From Candidatus Gallacutalibacter stercoravium (lineage in GTDB: Bacteria > Bacillota > Clostridia > Oscillospirales > Acutalibacteraceae): DNA of 64,000 bases. The position numbers and the translations under genes were made by a program. How positions within the stretch are numbered: position 1 is the stretch's first letter; each line of letters starts with the position of its first letter. Of this stretch, positions 25,691 to 34,920 are shown one piece after another. A model generated the notes under the pieces. That model was not told the origin of the DNA, ran no database searches, and saw nothing but the letters and a program-made list of their open reading frames with translations. Where the stretch lies: contig DVJE01000043.1 of NCBI GenBank assembly GCA_018716975.1, positions 55,373 to 119,372 of the forward strand. The letters are read 5' to 3'.

Positions 25691-27409
25691 ATGAAAAAGA
25701 GATTGCTCAGCGCCATGCTGGCGGCGGCTATCGTTGCCTCTGCCGGGCTGGCGGGCTGTTCGTCGGGCGAAGGGGAAACGTCTCAGGCAAGCAGCGGCGA
25801 GGGCACCGCACCGGGCGGCCAGCAAAAGTTTGATAATGTAACGCTAAAATATCTCAACTGTTGGAACGGCGGCTTCAAAAACCCCAGCGACACCTATAAT
25901 AACGAGGTAGCGGCCGCTATCCGCGATAAAATCGGCGTAACGGTTGAGATCGAAGGCATCATGATGAGCGAAACCGAAAAGCTCAACATGGTGTTTGCCT
26001 CCGGTGATATGCCCGACATCATCAACGGGCCCTATTGGGGCGGCGATTCCGGCGAAACCCAGGTGTTCAAAAAGGCTGCGGCGGAAGGCCGCTTACTGCC
26101 TTTGGACGACAGCATCGGCAACTATGAAAACCTAAAGGATTCCTGGCAAGTGGGTTATGTAACCGAAGCTTTCTTAGAGAACGACCTAGAGGATCCCAGG
26201 TTTAACGGCCATCACTATTTTATTCCCAGCGGTATCGCAGCCTCTGCTGAAAATATCACCAACTGGGGCTACGGCATCTTTGCCCGCAAGGATATTGTAG
26301 AAGATATCGGCGTCGATCCCCAATCTATTAAAACAACAGATGATCTATATGATTTTCTGGTGAAGGTGCGCGATGGCGGTTATCAAGATGTAAACGGCAA
26401 CGCCATTATCCCGGCATCTACCTTTCATGAGGGCTGGGATTTGAGCGGCTATTCGTTAAATTTTAAAAATAAGCAGCTCACCAACTATGTAAAACAAGAC
26501 GACGGCACTTACACCTATTATCAACTCACGGATGATTGGGTAAACGAGCAGTTGTTTATCTGGAAACTGGTGAACGAGGGAATATTGGATAAGGAATGCT
26601 TTAAAACCACCGACGCCATGGCCGAGCAAAAAGCCGGCAACGGCACCGTTGCGGTGTTTTCGCTGCAATATGGCACCATTGTGAACGCCACGAAAGCAAC
26701 CGGTCTGCATCAGAACCATCCCGAAATGCGCTATATCCCCATTGGACCGCTGAACTATGCCTCTGGGGAACCGTTGGTACAGCTGGAGCAAAAAGGATCG
26801 GGCGGCAGCGGCGTATACTGTTTTCCCACCTCTTGTGAAAATTTAGAGGCCGCTTTAACCTGGTTTAATTACCTTAACAGCGAAGAGGGCCAGCTGTTGG
26901 CCTACTATGGCTTTGAGGGCGACACCTATGAGATGGTAGACGGCCAGCCCCGCCTGATGCCCGAAATTTTGGAGCGCAAGCAGGCTGGCGACAGCACTGT
27001 TGACGACGAGCTAAGAGAGAGAGGAATCAATTTGTACGGCGCTCCGGCCACTGTATTGGTGAGGCGTGTTACTTGGTTCGGCGAACTGAATCCCGGCGAC
27101 GCCGATGCCGCCGACGCGGATGTGGAGGCATATAAAGAGATGCGTCCTATCGAGCAGGTAGAAGGCTATCCCATCGACAAGCTGGCTATGCAGTATCCTG
27201 AGTACGACACGGTGAAATCCTTCTTAACCGAGGGCACAAAAGAGAGCGACACCAAGCAGCAGGCCTACTTTGCTTCTACCGAAGAAGAGGCGCGCTCGAT
27301 GTTAGAAGGCTACCAGGAGTACCTGCGCACAGCCGAGGGCGGCATTATGGAAGATTTTCTGCAATATGTCACAGAGCAATCCAAAACCAGAGATGATGTG
27401 GTGAATTAA
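25691..27409 (+). CDS. Extracellular solute-binding lipoprotein, carbohydrate ABC type, orphan
   Basis: The 572-residue protein has a signal peptide with lipobox LAGC near residue 23, a Ser/Gly-rich linker, then a family-1 type binding fold (KYLNCWNGGFKNPSDT, VFASGDMPDIINGPYWG). Length and style match LplA/LipO-like proteins that usually work with LplB and YtcP permeases. No permease gene is near, so partners must be encoded elsewhere or it has another role. ATG 25691 is six bases from AAGGAGG; ATG 25685 is adjacent to it and unlikely. A strong terminator follows. Confidence 0.9.
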   Translation: MKKRLLSAMLAAAIVASAGLAGCSSGEGETSQASSGEGTAPGGQQKFDNVTLKYLNCWNGGFKNPSDTYNNEVAAAIRDKIGVTVEIEGIMMSETEKLNMVFASGDMPDIINGPYWGGDSGETQVFKKAAAEGRLLPLDDSIGNYENLKDSWQVGYVTEAFLENDLEDPRFNGHHYFIPSGIAASAENITNWGYGIFARKDIVEDIGVDPQSIKTTDDLYDFLVKVRDGGYQDVNGNAIIPASTFHEGWDLSGYSLNFKNKQLTNYVKQDDGTYTYYQLTDDWVNEQLFIWKLVNEGILDKECFKTTDAMAEQKAGNGTVAVFSLQYGTIVNATKATGLHQNHPEMRYIPIGPLNYASGEPLVQLEQKGSGGSGVYCFPTSCENLEAALTWFNYLNSEEGQLLAYYGFEGDTYEMVDGQPRLMPEILERKQAGDSTVDDELRERGINLYGAPATVLVRRVTWFGELNPGDADAADADVEAYKEMRPIEQVEGYPIDKLAMQYPEYDTVKSFLTEGTKESDTKQQAYFASTEEEARSMLEGYQEYLRTAEGGIMEDFLQYVTEQSKTRDDVVN

Positions 27410-27748
27410 GCGCCGCTGGTAATTTTGATGGTCGGCAAACGGTGCAGCCCACAGATAAATACCCTATATACAAAGGGAGGAACCAGCCGCAACGGTTGGT
27501 TCCTCCTTTTCTGTATACGCATGCTTTGCCGATGGGGTTGTTTGTGGGTGCGCAACCCTAGAAACATAATACGAAAAATATGCCACCCGCTATTTTGCTA
27601 AACTTTATTTGCAGTATGACGCACTGCAAGTACATGCACAGTCCCGTTCTTCCTAGCAACCGCTCGCTTGCGCTTTGGTGAAGTGCTTTAAAGGTAACTG
27701 CCGATAACGGTAAAATACGCCGTGTGGTTGCGCGCAATCGCCTTCATT
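27410..27748. other. Intergenic region between convergent genes
   Basis: These 339 bases hold the terminator of the binding-protein gene at 27476-27510. The remainder, 27511-27748, shows no gene, hairpin or promoter that I can support. Confidence 0.6.
27476..27510 (+). terminator. Rho-independent terminator after the binding protein
   Basis: GGAGGAACCA (27476-27485) pairs with TGGTTCCTCC (27497-27506), with an inner CCG/CGG pair, then TTTT. It ends the single-gene transcript. Confidence 0.92.
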
Positions 27749-28570
27749 TCATTCAAGGGGCAGCGCCATAGGCTCTACCGCCGCCAGGAATTCCTCTACT
27801 GTATACACCCGGGCATCTTTGATTTCATCCGGCGACACAGAGTTCACCCCATAGGGCACCACATAGGCCCCGGTAGCGCTCTCTATGTAGATAATGTTCA
27901 GCTCATCGGAATAGCAGCCGTCACGAATATAGGTGTGCACCGGCAGCAGCACGCGCACGCTACCCACCCGCTGCTCCTCCAGCAGGCGCATCAGCCCTTC
28001 CGGGTGAAAGATAAAGCCCATCAGCCCGCCCTCGGCTTCACGGCAGGGAACGGTTTGCCAAGAATAGTGCAACTCTCCCTCGTACAGGGGTTGGCCTGTT
28101 TCGTCCAGCTCTACGCCGCAGGAAAGCTTTACCCCTTGGGTGCCCTCGGTGTTCTCTTTCACCGGGAAGAACCAAATATACCGCGGGTACTCGGGCGCTG
28201 CAGCAGCCAGCTGCCCGTCTTTTAACAGCTGGATAAAGGTTCTGATCGTCAGATTGGCCGACCGAACTCCGTCCTCCAGCACTAGGTTGGCCTGCTGGCC
28301 GCTTTGCTCATCTTGCCGGGTGGGGAGCACCGGCACGCAGCCTTCCACCGGCGCCAACAGCAGCTCTAGCTCCTCTTGGTGGGCCTGAACATAGGCATAA
28401 TCCTCTGTGTCGGTAATTTTTACCTGGCGGTAATCGTAACGGGCGGTGGGGAAGATTACCCCGGCGGCCCACAAGGCTACCAACAAAAGAAGCGCTGCCA
28501 GAAAACCCCCGCAAACTGCCAACACAGCGATTTTTTTGCGCTTTACCGGTTCGGCTTTTTCTGCGCGCAT
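27749..28570 (-). CDS. Membrane-anchored extracytoplasmic protein, family member 1 of 3
   Basis: Family not recognised. The 273-residue product has a basic N-terminus (KRKK), one membrane helix (about 14-37) and an outside domain with RYDYRQVKITDTEDYAYVQ, a PVEGC-VPVLPTRQ segment and QANLVLEDGV. Two relatives lie at 41990-42811 and 42867-43637. Conserved Cys in PVEGC and the LEDG segment are shared. ATG 28570 follows a GGGGG-type site. It is transcribed alone on the minus strand and its upstream region is AT-rich, as for member 2. Confidence 0.72.
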   Translation of the reverse strand: MRAEKAEPVKRKKIAVLAVCGGFLAALLLLVALWAAGVIFPTARYDYRQVKITDTEDYAYVQAHQEELELLLAPVEGCVPVLPTRQDEQSGQQANLVLEDGVRSANLTIRTFIQLLKDGQLAAAAPEYPRYIWFFPVKENTEGTQGVKLSCGVELDETGQPLYEGELHYSWQTVPCREAEGGLMGFIFHPEGLMRLLEEQRVGSVRVLLPVHTYIRDGCYSDELNIIYIESATGAYVVPYGVNSVSPDEIKDARVYTVEEFLAAVEPMALPLE

Positions 28571-28782
28571 ACCTGTCGCCCCCTATACAATATTATAACT
28601 TGATTATACCGTACTGATTTACTATTTCAATGATTAAATTATACAAAAATATATTTATTTAGTGATAAACTATAAAGTTATAAAAAGTAATGGCACCACT
28701 ATGGTTTTAGGTAAGGCGAAGTATCACGATGCGTTTGCAGCTTGTCTTTCATTGTGCCGGTAGAGTACGGCGCGCGCCTTTG

Positions 28783-29763
28783 CTACTCCAGGCTATGCTC
28801 GTCAATACGGCGCACCAGGCTGTGGGTATACACGCCAAAGTGCTTAGGCCAGAAGTGGAGGGCCGTGGGGTTGATGCTCTCATAATCCACACCTAAGTGA
28901 GTATACCCCTCTTGCCGCAGCTTGCGCAGCGTGTAATACAGCAAACTTTGATAAAGCCCCTTTCCCCGGTGGCCTGGCAAGCAGTAGGCGCCGCAGATAT
29001 GCTGCGTGTGAGGCAGGTTGGTCAAAAACGTTTCACCGGATCCTGCCTCCAAGCCCAAAAAGGCGGCGATTTGCTCTTGCTTTTGGGGCGCTGTTGCCTG
29101 GTGCACAAAGGCGGCAAAATAACGCACGGAAGAAGGCAGCACCCGCGCAGCGAAAGCGGCGGCGCTTTCTGCCGGACGGCGAAGAAAGGTGGGGCTGGCG
29201 GCCATATGCTCGTCCAGCAGATGGCTGAAAGGCTGCACCGCCAGCCTATCGTTGCCGGTTAGCTCTTGCAAGCGGTAGCCGGGGCAGGCGGTGGGGGGCG
29301 GGGTATCCACCGGGCGAATGGCATCCATGCACCGCATGCCGAAGCCGTTGTAAAAAAGCAGCCGTTGAATAGGAGCGTCGTGAGCATACAGGCAAACCGC
29401 GTGGCTGCTGGCCCCGGCCTGGGCCCATTTTTGCGCCCCCGCCTGATACATTTTTGCATAGGTTTCTTCTCGGGCGGGCCCTATTGCGCCGTTGGCCCCC
29501 ATGGGGGAAAAGACGCCCACAGCGTCGGTGGAGCAAAAGGCGTTTGCAAAGGGATCCAACACGCACCAATAGCCCACCATCTCATCACCGTTATAGGCGG
29601 CAACACCAAGCCCGTTTTTCGCCATACCGGCCAGATCAGGAAAGAGATCGGTAGACATTACCGGCGGTAGTTCTTTAACAAATTCGCGCTCTCGGTCGTA
29701 TAATTGACGGGCAATGTGCAGCGCCGGCGCGGCACATGCAGCAGTAAAGGGAACAATATCCAT
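28783..29763 (-). CDS. GNAT-family N-acetyltransferase
   Basis: The 326-residue protein is longer than a single GNAT domain. The C-terminal part carries the acetyl-CoA signature CGAYCLPGHRGKGLYQSLL and a GVDYESINPTALHFWPKHFG segment typical of GNAT beta-7. The N-terminal part (about 1-150) resembles a second, degenerate GNAT-like fold. Substrate unknown. The ATG at 29763 has a purine-rich site (AAAGGAGAAAAC) upstream. It is on the same strand as the AraC-type gene next to it but 190 bases apart. Confidence 0.85.
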   Translation of the reverse strand: MDIVPFTAACAAPALHIARQLYDREREFVKELPPVMSTDLFPDLAGMAKNGLGVAAYNGDEMVGYWCVLDPFANAFCSTDAVGVFSPMGANGAIGPAREETYAKMYQAGAQKWAQAGASSHAVCLYAHDAPIQRLLFYNGFGMRCMDAIRPVDTPPPTACPGYRLQELTGNDRLAVQPFSHLLDEHMAASPTFLRRPAESAAAFAARVLPSSVRYFAAFVHQATAPQKQEQIAAFLGLEAGSGETFLTNLPHTQHICGAYCLPGHRGKGLYQSLLYYTLRKLRQEGYTHLGVDYESINPTALHFWPKHFGVYTHSLVRRIDEHSLE

Positions 29764-29953
29764 TTTGTTTTCTCCTTTTGTTTTTGCAAAAATTGAGGCA
29801 ATGAGGCGGGCAGAAAGGGCGCAATATGCGGCAAGGGTTTATTGAAATAAACGCGCCCTAGTGGATTGATTCCTTTGCCCATCTTTTTCTTTTGCGCCGG
29901 TTATGTAGATTTGCTTGCCCTTGCGCAGATGTTTGTTGATCAGGCAGCGCTGT

Positions 29954-30793
29954 TTAGGTGCCTGTTTTTTCGTCCTTGAGAGGAATTGTGCTTGGATTTG
30001 AGCCGTTGGGCAAACAGTTGATGTACTCTTTTGGAGACACGCCAACGATTTTTTTGAATACCGTGGAAAAATACAACGGGTCGGTAAATCCAGAAAGCAG
30101 CGCCACATTTTTGACCGAATCAATGCCGTGTTCAAACAGTGAAACCGCATACTTGATTCGTAGTGTTCTTAGATATTCCGTAATTCCTACTCCCATTTGT
30201 TCTTTAAACAAATGGGAAATATATTTGGGGTTGTAGCAGAGTTCTTTGGAAATAGAAGCGATAGAAACCTCGGGATCGTTAAACCTAGTTTCCAGCAATT
30301 CAATTAATTTGTTAACAGGGCTATCCCGCCGAACGCTACTGCCGGTTAATCTTGAAAAGGTGTAAAGCAAGATGCTCTCCGACGCCAAATCCACCGTTTG
30401 CTGATCCGCTCTGGATAGGCTGTCTCGCCACAGCGGCACGAGCCCGTCAAAATTTGAGAAATAACGGTTGCTTTTTCGAATATGAAAACGGCGAAAAAGA
30501 TCATCGGCGCGGTTGCCTTCAAAATGAATGTACAGATATTCGCATTCGCTTTCAAATTCCGCCCAAAACGTTTCTTCCTTAAACCCAAAAACTAAACTGC
30601 CAGAGGAAAAAGGAATTTTGGTTTCATCAAAATGAAAAACCCCTTCTCCCCTTGAAACCAACATGACCCGATTGGACTTCAGCAAGGAGGGGCATCGCAT
30701 CACATTGGGATCTGTTTCTAAGACAAAACAGTAAACAGAAAATGTTTTTTGCTGTGCGGGGATTATAAATTTACAAATATTATTATATTTCAT
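29954..30793 (-). CDS. AraC-family transcriptional regulator
   Basis: The 279-residue protein has an N-terminal cupin-like sensor region (about 1-160) and a C-terminal double HTH: SIASISKELCYNPKYISHLF and then the conserved FTDPLYFSTVFKKIVGVSPKEY. ATG 30793 has GGTGGAG at a good distance. It is divergent from the EamA transporter and Gfo/Idh oxidoreductase genes, which it probably controls in response to a sugar-like ligand. Confidence 0.92.
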   Translation of the reverse strand: MKYNNICKFIIPAQQKTFSVYCFVLETDPNVMRCPSLLKSNRVMLVSRGEGVFHFDETKIPFSSGSLVFGFKEETFWAEFESECEYLYIHFEGNRADDLFRRFHIRKSNRYFSNFDGLVPLWRDSLSRADQQTVDLASESILLYTFSRLTGSSVRRDSPVNKLIELLETRFNDPEVSIASISKELCYNPKYISHLFKEQMGVGITEYLRTLRIKYAVSLFEHGIDSVKNVALLSGFTDPLYFSTVFKKIVGVSPKEYINCLPNGSNPSTIPLKDEKTGT

Positions 30794-30880
30794 AAGCGTC
30801 ACTCCACCAATACTTTACTTTGATTTTATCTAAAGGGCAAGCAATCAAACTTTTTTAAATGAATTTATGGATTTTTTCTA

Positions 30881-30908
30881 TTTTACGATTTGGAATGTTT
30901 GCTATAAT
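30881..30908 (+). promoter_or_regulatory. Candidate promoter of the transporter-oxidoreductase pair
   Basis: TATAAT (30903-30908) with TGC as an extended -10; TTTTAC (30881-30886) at 16 bases is a weak -35, which fits an activator-dependent promoter controlled by the divergent AraC-type regulator. Confidence 0.55.
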
Positions 30909-30937
30909 AGGGCTGAAAGTTGGCGAGGGTGACGCGT

Positions 30938-31801
30938 ATGTATTATGGCCTTATTTTTTTAGCGGTTGTTATGTTTGGCGGCTGTTTCGCGCTTAATGAT
31001 GTTTACAGAAACATGCGGGGCAGCAGCATGAAAATCAGTCTGCAATTTACCTTGATAAGCTCGCTGGCGGGGCTTCTGGTTCTGCTTGCAGCGAATGGGT
31101 TTTCAGTTGCTTGCACACCGTTTACTCTGATAATAGCGTTGCTTGCTGCTGTTAATTCGATTGGATTTACCTTTTGCGGCTTTAAGGCGCTGGGCATCAT
31201 AAATCTCTCGCTTTATTCGCTGTATTCCATGCTTGGCGGCATGATGCTGCCGTTTCTTCAAGGTATTTTATGTTATGGAGAAAGTTTTACAACAGCGAAA
31301 ATCATTTGCCTTGGTTTTATTTGTGCCGCGTTACTTTTAACGGTGAAAAAAGGTGAGACAAAGCGAGGTACAATCTACTATATCGGTATCTTTGTGTTAA
31401 ACGGAATGTCTGGTGTGCTTTCAAAATTTTTTGCTTCAGCTCCCTATCCCAAAACAGACGCGGCAAGCTATTCGATACTGACTGCGCTGTGCAGTGCAAT
31501 CCTTGCAGGCTTAATTTTCGTTTTCTTTTTTGGTAAGAAGGATGATATTCCCAAAAGTACGCCGCCTTCTGTAGTGGTGGCAGCGCTTGGAGGCATCGTA
31601 AACCGGATTGCCAATCTTATTCTAATCGTTGCATTGGCGCATGTTGACGCATCGGCGCAGTATCCGCTGGTTACGGGCGGCGTTATGATCGTGTCTACGG
31701 TTATCTGCTTCTTTAGAAAGAATAAGCCCTCGAAAAAAGAGGTGTTATCAATTGTGCTATCATTTATCGGGATGCTGAGCTTGTTTGTCATTCCGATATA
31801 A
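30938..31801 (+). CDS. EamA/DMT-type transporter
   Basis: The 287-residue protein has about ten hydrophobic helices in two halves, as in the drug/metabolite transporter group (EamA). Polar inserts are short. The C-terminal half includes GGIVNRIANLILIVALAH and ends in LSFIGMLSLFVIPI. ATG 30938 has GCGAGGG upstream. It precedes a Gfo/Idh/MocA oxidoreductase by 17 bases, so it may import or export the substrate of that enzyme; substrate unknown. Confidence 0.85.
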   Translation: MYYGLIFLAVVMFGGCFALNDVYRNMRGSSMKISLQFTLISSLAGLLVLLAANGFSVACTPFTLIIALLAAVNSIGFTFCGFKALGIINLSLYSLYSMLGGMMLPFLQGILCYGESFTTAKIICLGFICAALLLTVKKGETKRGTIYYIGIFVLNGMSGVLSKFFASAPYPKTDAASYSILTALCSAILAGLIFVFFFGKKDDIPKSTPPSVVVAALGGIVNRIANLILIVALAHVDASAQYPLVTGGVMIVSTVICFFRKNKPSKKEVLSIVLSFIGMLSLFVIPI

Positions 31802-31818
31802 ATATCAGGAGGATGGTT

Positions 31819-33063
31819 ATGGGGAATTTAAGAGTCGGTATCTTCGGCGTGGGACGTGGAATGGCCCTGGCAAAAGATTTTATGCTTAACGGTTGCGACG
31901 TTGTTGCCATTTGCGATTTTCATAAAGAGCGCCGTGAAAAAGCAGCAAAGGCGCTGGGAGACACAGCAGCGGTTTACGACAACTTTGATGAGTTTATTGA
32001 GCACGGATTGGATATCGTGGTGTTAGCCAACTACTTTCATGAACATGCCCCCTATGCGATTCGATGCTTTGAGCGCAACATCCACGTGTTTTCTGAGTGT
32101 ATCAGCAACGGGACCATGGCAGAAGGCGTTGCGCTTATCCGCGCGTTTGAAAAAACCAAAAGCATTTATATGCTTGCAGAAAATTATCCCCAGATGAAAT
32201 TTAACCGCGAAATAAAAAGGGTTTGCGACGGCGGAACCCTTGGCAAAATCGTATATGCCGAAGGGGAATACAACCATCCCACCAAACCCGCCGATGCCGG
32301 AGTTTACAAAAGCAACATCTATTTTCCTCATCATTGGCGCAATTTTCTTCCTCGTACTTATTATATTACGCATTCTTTAGGGCCCATTATGTGGGCAACC
32401 GGCGCTACGCCGGCTAAAGTAACTGCGTTTGCTGCCTTTGCACCTTTTGACGATGATGCGGCTTGCCCGCGCTATGTAGGGGATCGCGCCGCCATCATAA
32501 CCATCCAAAATAATAACGGCTCGATTTTCCGTGTGACCGGTTGCGCCGCCTTTGGCGCACACAATAATGCTTACCGTATTTGCGGCACCAATGGGCAGAT
32601 AGAAAACCTTCGCGGTATGGGGAATAAGGTCATGCTCCGGTACAACAGCTGGTCGGTACCCGAAGGCGCAGAAGAGATCAATCTTTATGAACCTTCCTGG
32701 AATGATCCGGATGAGGATATCATCGAGAAAAGTGGACATGGCGGCGGAGATTATCTGACGATCCGAAATTTCATCAACTGTATTAAGAAGGGCCAGCAGC
32801 CCGAGCATCCCTTTGATATTCATTCGGCTGTGGCGATGTCTTCTGTGGCAATCCTAGCACACCGTTCCATGCTGGAAGGCGGAAAGCCTTATGATATTCC
32901 GGACTTTCACAAAGAAGAATGCCGCAAGCAATATGAAGAAGACCGATTGACTCCTTTTTATGGCTCCAACGGCAGCGCGCCCAATATTCCTTGCTGCTCT
33001 CATTCCGATTATCATCCAACCGAAGAACAATTAGCGCTCTATCATAAGCTGTTAAACTCCTGA
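31819..33063 (+). CDS. Gfo/Idh/MocA-family oxidoreductase lacking the usual catalytic Lys
   Basis: The 414-residue protein has an N-terminal Rossmann fold (LRVGIFGVGRGMALAKDF) and a C-terminal alpha/beta domain. The place where most members have EKP reads HVFSECISNGT, so the common Lys is Cys here. The next segment AENYPQMKFNREIKR is typical of a subgroup acting on sugars or inositols. ATG 31819 is six bases from AGGAGG. It is in an operon with the EamA gene and faces an AraC-type regulator, suggesting a sugar-acid or polyol pathway. A terminator follows at 33193-33229. Confidence 0.9.
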   Translation: MGNLRVGIFGVGRGMALAKDFMLNGCDVVAICDFHKERREKAAKALGDTAAVYDNFDEFIEHGLDIVVLANYFHEHAPYAIRCFERNIHVFSECISNGTMAEGVALIRAFEKTKSIYMLAENYPQMKFNREIKRVCDGGTLGKIVYAEGEYNHPTKPADAGVYKSNIYFPHHWRNFLPRTYYITHSLGPIMWATGATPAKVTAFAAFAPFDDDAACPRYVGDRAAIITIQNNNGSIFRVTGCAAFGAHNNAYRICGTNGQIENLRGMGNKVMLRYNSWSVPEGAEEINLYEPSWNDPDEDIIEKSGHGGGDYLTIRNFINCIKKGQQPEHPFDIHSAVAMSSVAILAHRSMLEGGKPYDIPDFHKEECRKQYEEDRLTPFYGSNGSAPNIPCCSHSDYHPTEEQLALYHKLLNS

Positions 33064-33192
33064 TTGAAATAAGGTGTTTTTAACTGCTTCTGGTCCGCCA
33101 TCAGATATTCAATAAAAGGTGTTCAAAAAACCGTTTTAGCTTTTCTTTTGCACACAGTTGCAGCGCATGCCGCCTATTGATATGACAGGTAA

Positions 33193-33229
33193 GGGGGAAA
33201 ACAGTAATCTGTTTTCCCCCTCTATTTTT
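33193..33229 (+). terminator. Rho-independent terminator after the oxidoreductase
   Basis: GGGGGAAAACAG (33193-33204), TAAT loop and CTGTTTTCCCCC (33209-33220), then TCTATTTTT. Confidence 0.92.
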
Positions 33230-33353
33230 CATCATAAAGATTTAGGCGTCTGCGCTAGATCGTCAGGAAACAATAGAGTTTGCACCTCTTTCATGATAAA
33301 TAGCTATTAAAAGCAAATGTTTTTACGCTGTAAATAAAAATAGCGTTTCTATG

Positions 33354-34736
33354 CTACATCACCAAGGTTCCTCCATCGGATTGCAGCAAAATATAAATTT
33401 GCTCTTCCAGCCCGGTTTGGGCGTTGATATAAACCAGCACCCTGTCGCCATTTTCTGCCGAACAGGTAAACTCGTAGCAATACACCTCATCCAGCCCCGG
33501 GGTGGGAATAAAGGCGGTGGCTACTCTTTCCACCGTTAGGCGCGGGCTTACGTTTTGCTGGGCCTGCTCCTGGGGGATCACCTGCTGGGGAATCTGACGG
33601 CCGGTATGGTTCATTAAATAGCCGGTGGCATTGTAAGAGATGATGTCGCCGTTATCCAGCGCCACCCCAACTTTCACCAAATCGCTATAGCATACGGCGC
33701 CTTCTTGCTGGGCGGCAAAGTTAATGGTGCACACCCCGTTGGAGGTTTGATAATAGCTTTCTTTCATATCCTCCATGCCGTGTTGAGATAAAAAGTTTTT
33801 GGCCTTTTCCACCGCCTCTTGGGGAGAAAGCTGCGCCGCGCTGCCGGTAGATACCATGCGAGAGGAAAGCATTTCGTTGGGATAACCGCCCGCCTTGGTA
33901 ACCGAAACGGTAGTTCCGCCGCCACTAAAGGTATAGCAGGGTAGATTGCCGCCCGTTTCGCCGCTGAGCTGCAACGCGGAATAACCGGCGCCGGTTAAGT
34001 CGGCGGCCCGCATACGGGCGCTTTCTGCATCCACTTCCGCTTGCCCTTCCAACATTTTAGAGGTCCGCAGCAAAATGTGATCGGAGAAGGGGCCGTCGTA
34101 GATAAGCGTGGGATAATCGGTAAAACCCTCGTTCATTTCCCGAAATCCGCTGCTGATCAACGGCTCTTCCTGCGATTGGGTTTGGTTGGAAAGATCCTGA
34201 AAAACCTGGGCGGCTTCCCCCTCATACAGTCCGCCGCCGTCAAAACGAGCCAGCAAATCTTGCAAATCCAGCAGCAACGTGCCGGCATAATCGCCTAGGC
34301 TGATAAGATTGCTAATTTCCTCCTCGTTTAGCGCTTGCCCGCGGGAAAGGCTGGAGGACAGATAGGAGGCGTAATCCCCCACCTGAGAGAGAAAACGATT
34401 GACGTTGTTTAACTCCACATCAGCCAAAGGCAGCTGCCCCAGAGCGCTTTTAGCCAGGCTGGCTTCTTCAGTCAGCTTGGCGGTAAGCCCATATTGTTGC
34501 GGGGCCGTGTTGGCGTAGGTTCCCTTACTCAAAGCCGTTTGGATGTTGGCCATATAATCGGTTAAATCGTTGAGAGAGCGCATATAGGTGTATTCCAAAT
34601 TGGCGCGGTATTGTTTAGCCTGGCTATAGTTGTTGTAGGCAACGGCGCCCAAAGCGACGCAAGCGGCCGTTAGGTAGCTGATAACGCGTATCATACCCCG
34701 GCTTATCCGTTTGCGGATGATTGCCTCTGTCTGCAT
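33354..34736 (-). CDS. ypeB: Spore germination protein YpeB
   Basis: The 460-residue protein has one N-terminal membrane helix (about 15-35), a helical YpeB region (NNYSQAKQYRANLEYTYMRS, then LNDLTDYMANIQTALSKG) and C-terminal PepSY-like repeats. YpeB is needed in spores for the localisation and control of the cortex-lytic enzyme SleB. No sleB is next to it here, although they usually form a pair. ATG 34736 has GGGAGG upstream. Its upstream region and first five codons are copied at 36239-36367, on the far side of the kinase gene. Confidence 0.93.
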   Translation of the reverse strand: MQTEAIIRKRISRGMIRVISYLTAACVALGAVAYNNYSQAKQYRANLEYTYMRSLNDLTDYMANIQTALSKGTYANTAPQQYGLTAKLTEEASLAKSALGQLPLADVELNNVNRFLSQVGDYASYLSSSLSRGQALNEEEISNLISLGDYAGTLLLDLQDLLARFDGGGLYEGEAAQVFQDLSNQTQSQEEPLISSGFREMNEGFTDYPTLIYDGPFSDHILLRTSKMLEGQAEVDAESARMRAADLTGAGYSALQLSGETGGNLPCYTFSGGGTTVSVTKAGGYPNEMLSSRMVSTGSAAQLSPQEAVEKAKNFLSQHGMEDMKESYYQTSNGVCTINFAAQQEGAVCYSDLVKVGVALDNGDIISYNATGYLMNHTGRQIPQQVIPQEQAQQNVSPRLTVERVATAFIPTPGLDEVYCYEFTCSAENGDRVLVYINAQTGLEEQIYILLQSDGGTLVM

Positions 34737-34850
34737 TTTCCCATTCCTCCCGCTGTATTGTTGGGCCACTGTACAGCGGTTAGCTTTTCCTCAACCGGGC
34801 TTTTTATGCGCAGAAGGGCCGGGGGAAGCGGCAATATGCCGCAAAAATAC
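34721..34850 (-). repeat. Direct repeat copy A: ypeB promoter region and first codons
   Basis: Bases 34721-34850 align with 36239-36367 over about 130 positions with one single-base gap and a minority of substitutions. Copy A holds the genuine ypeB ribosome site and start. Together the copies bracket the APH-type kinase gene and its flanks (34851-36238). Confidence 0.8.
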
Positions 34851-34920
34851 TTGCATGTTTTCTTAATGCTGCTCGGTTGCCTATAGCGCTTCACTGCCAC
34901 ATAGTTGCAATTTTTTAGGT

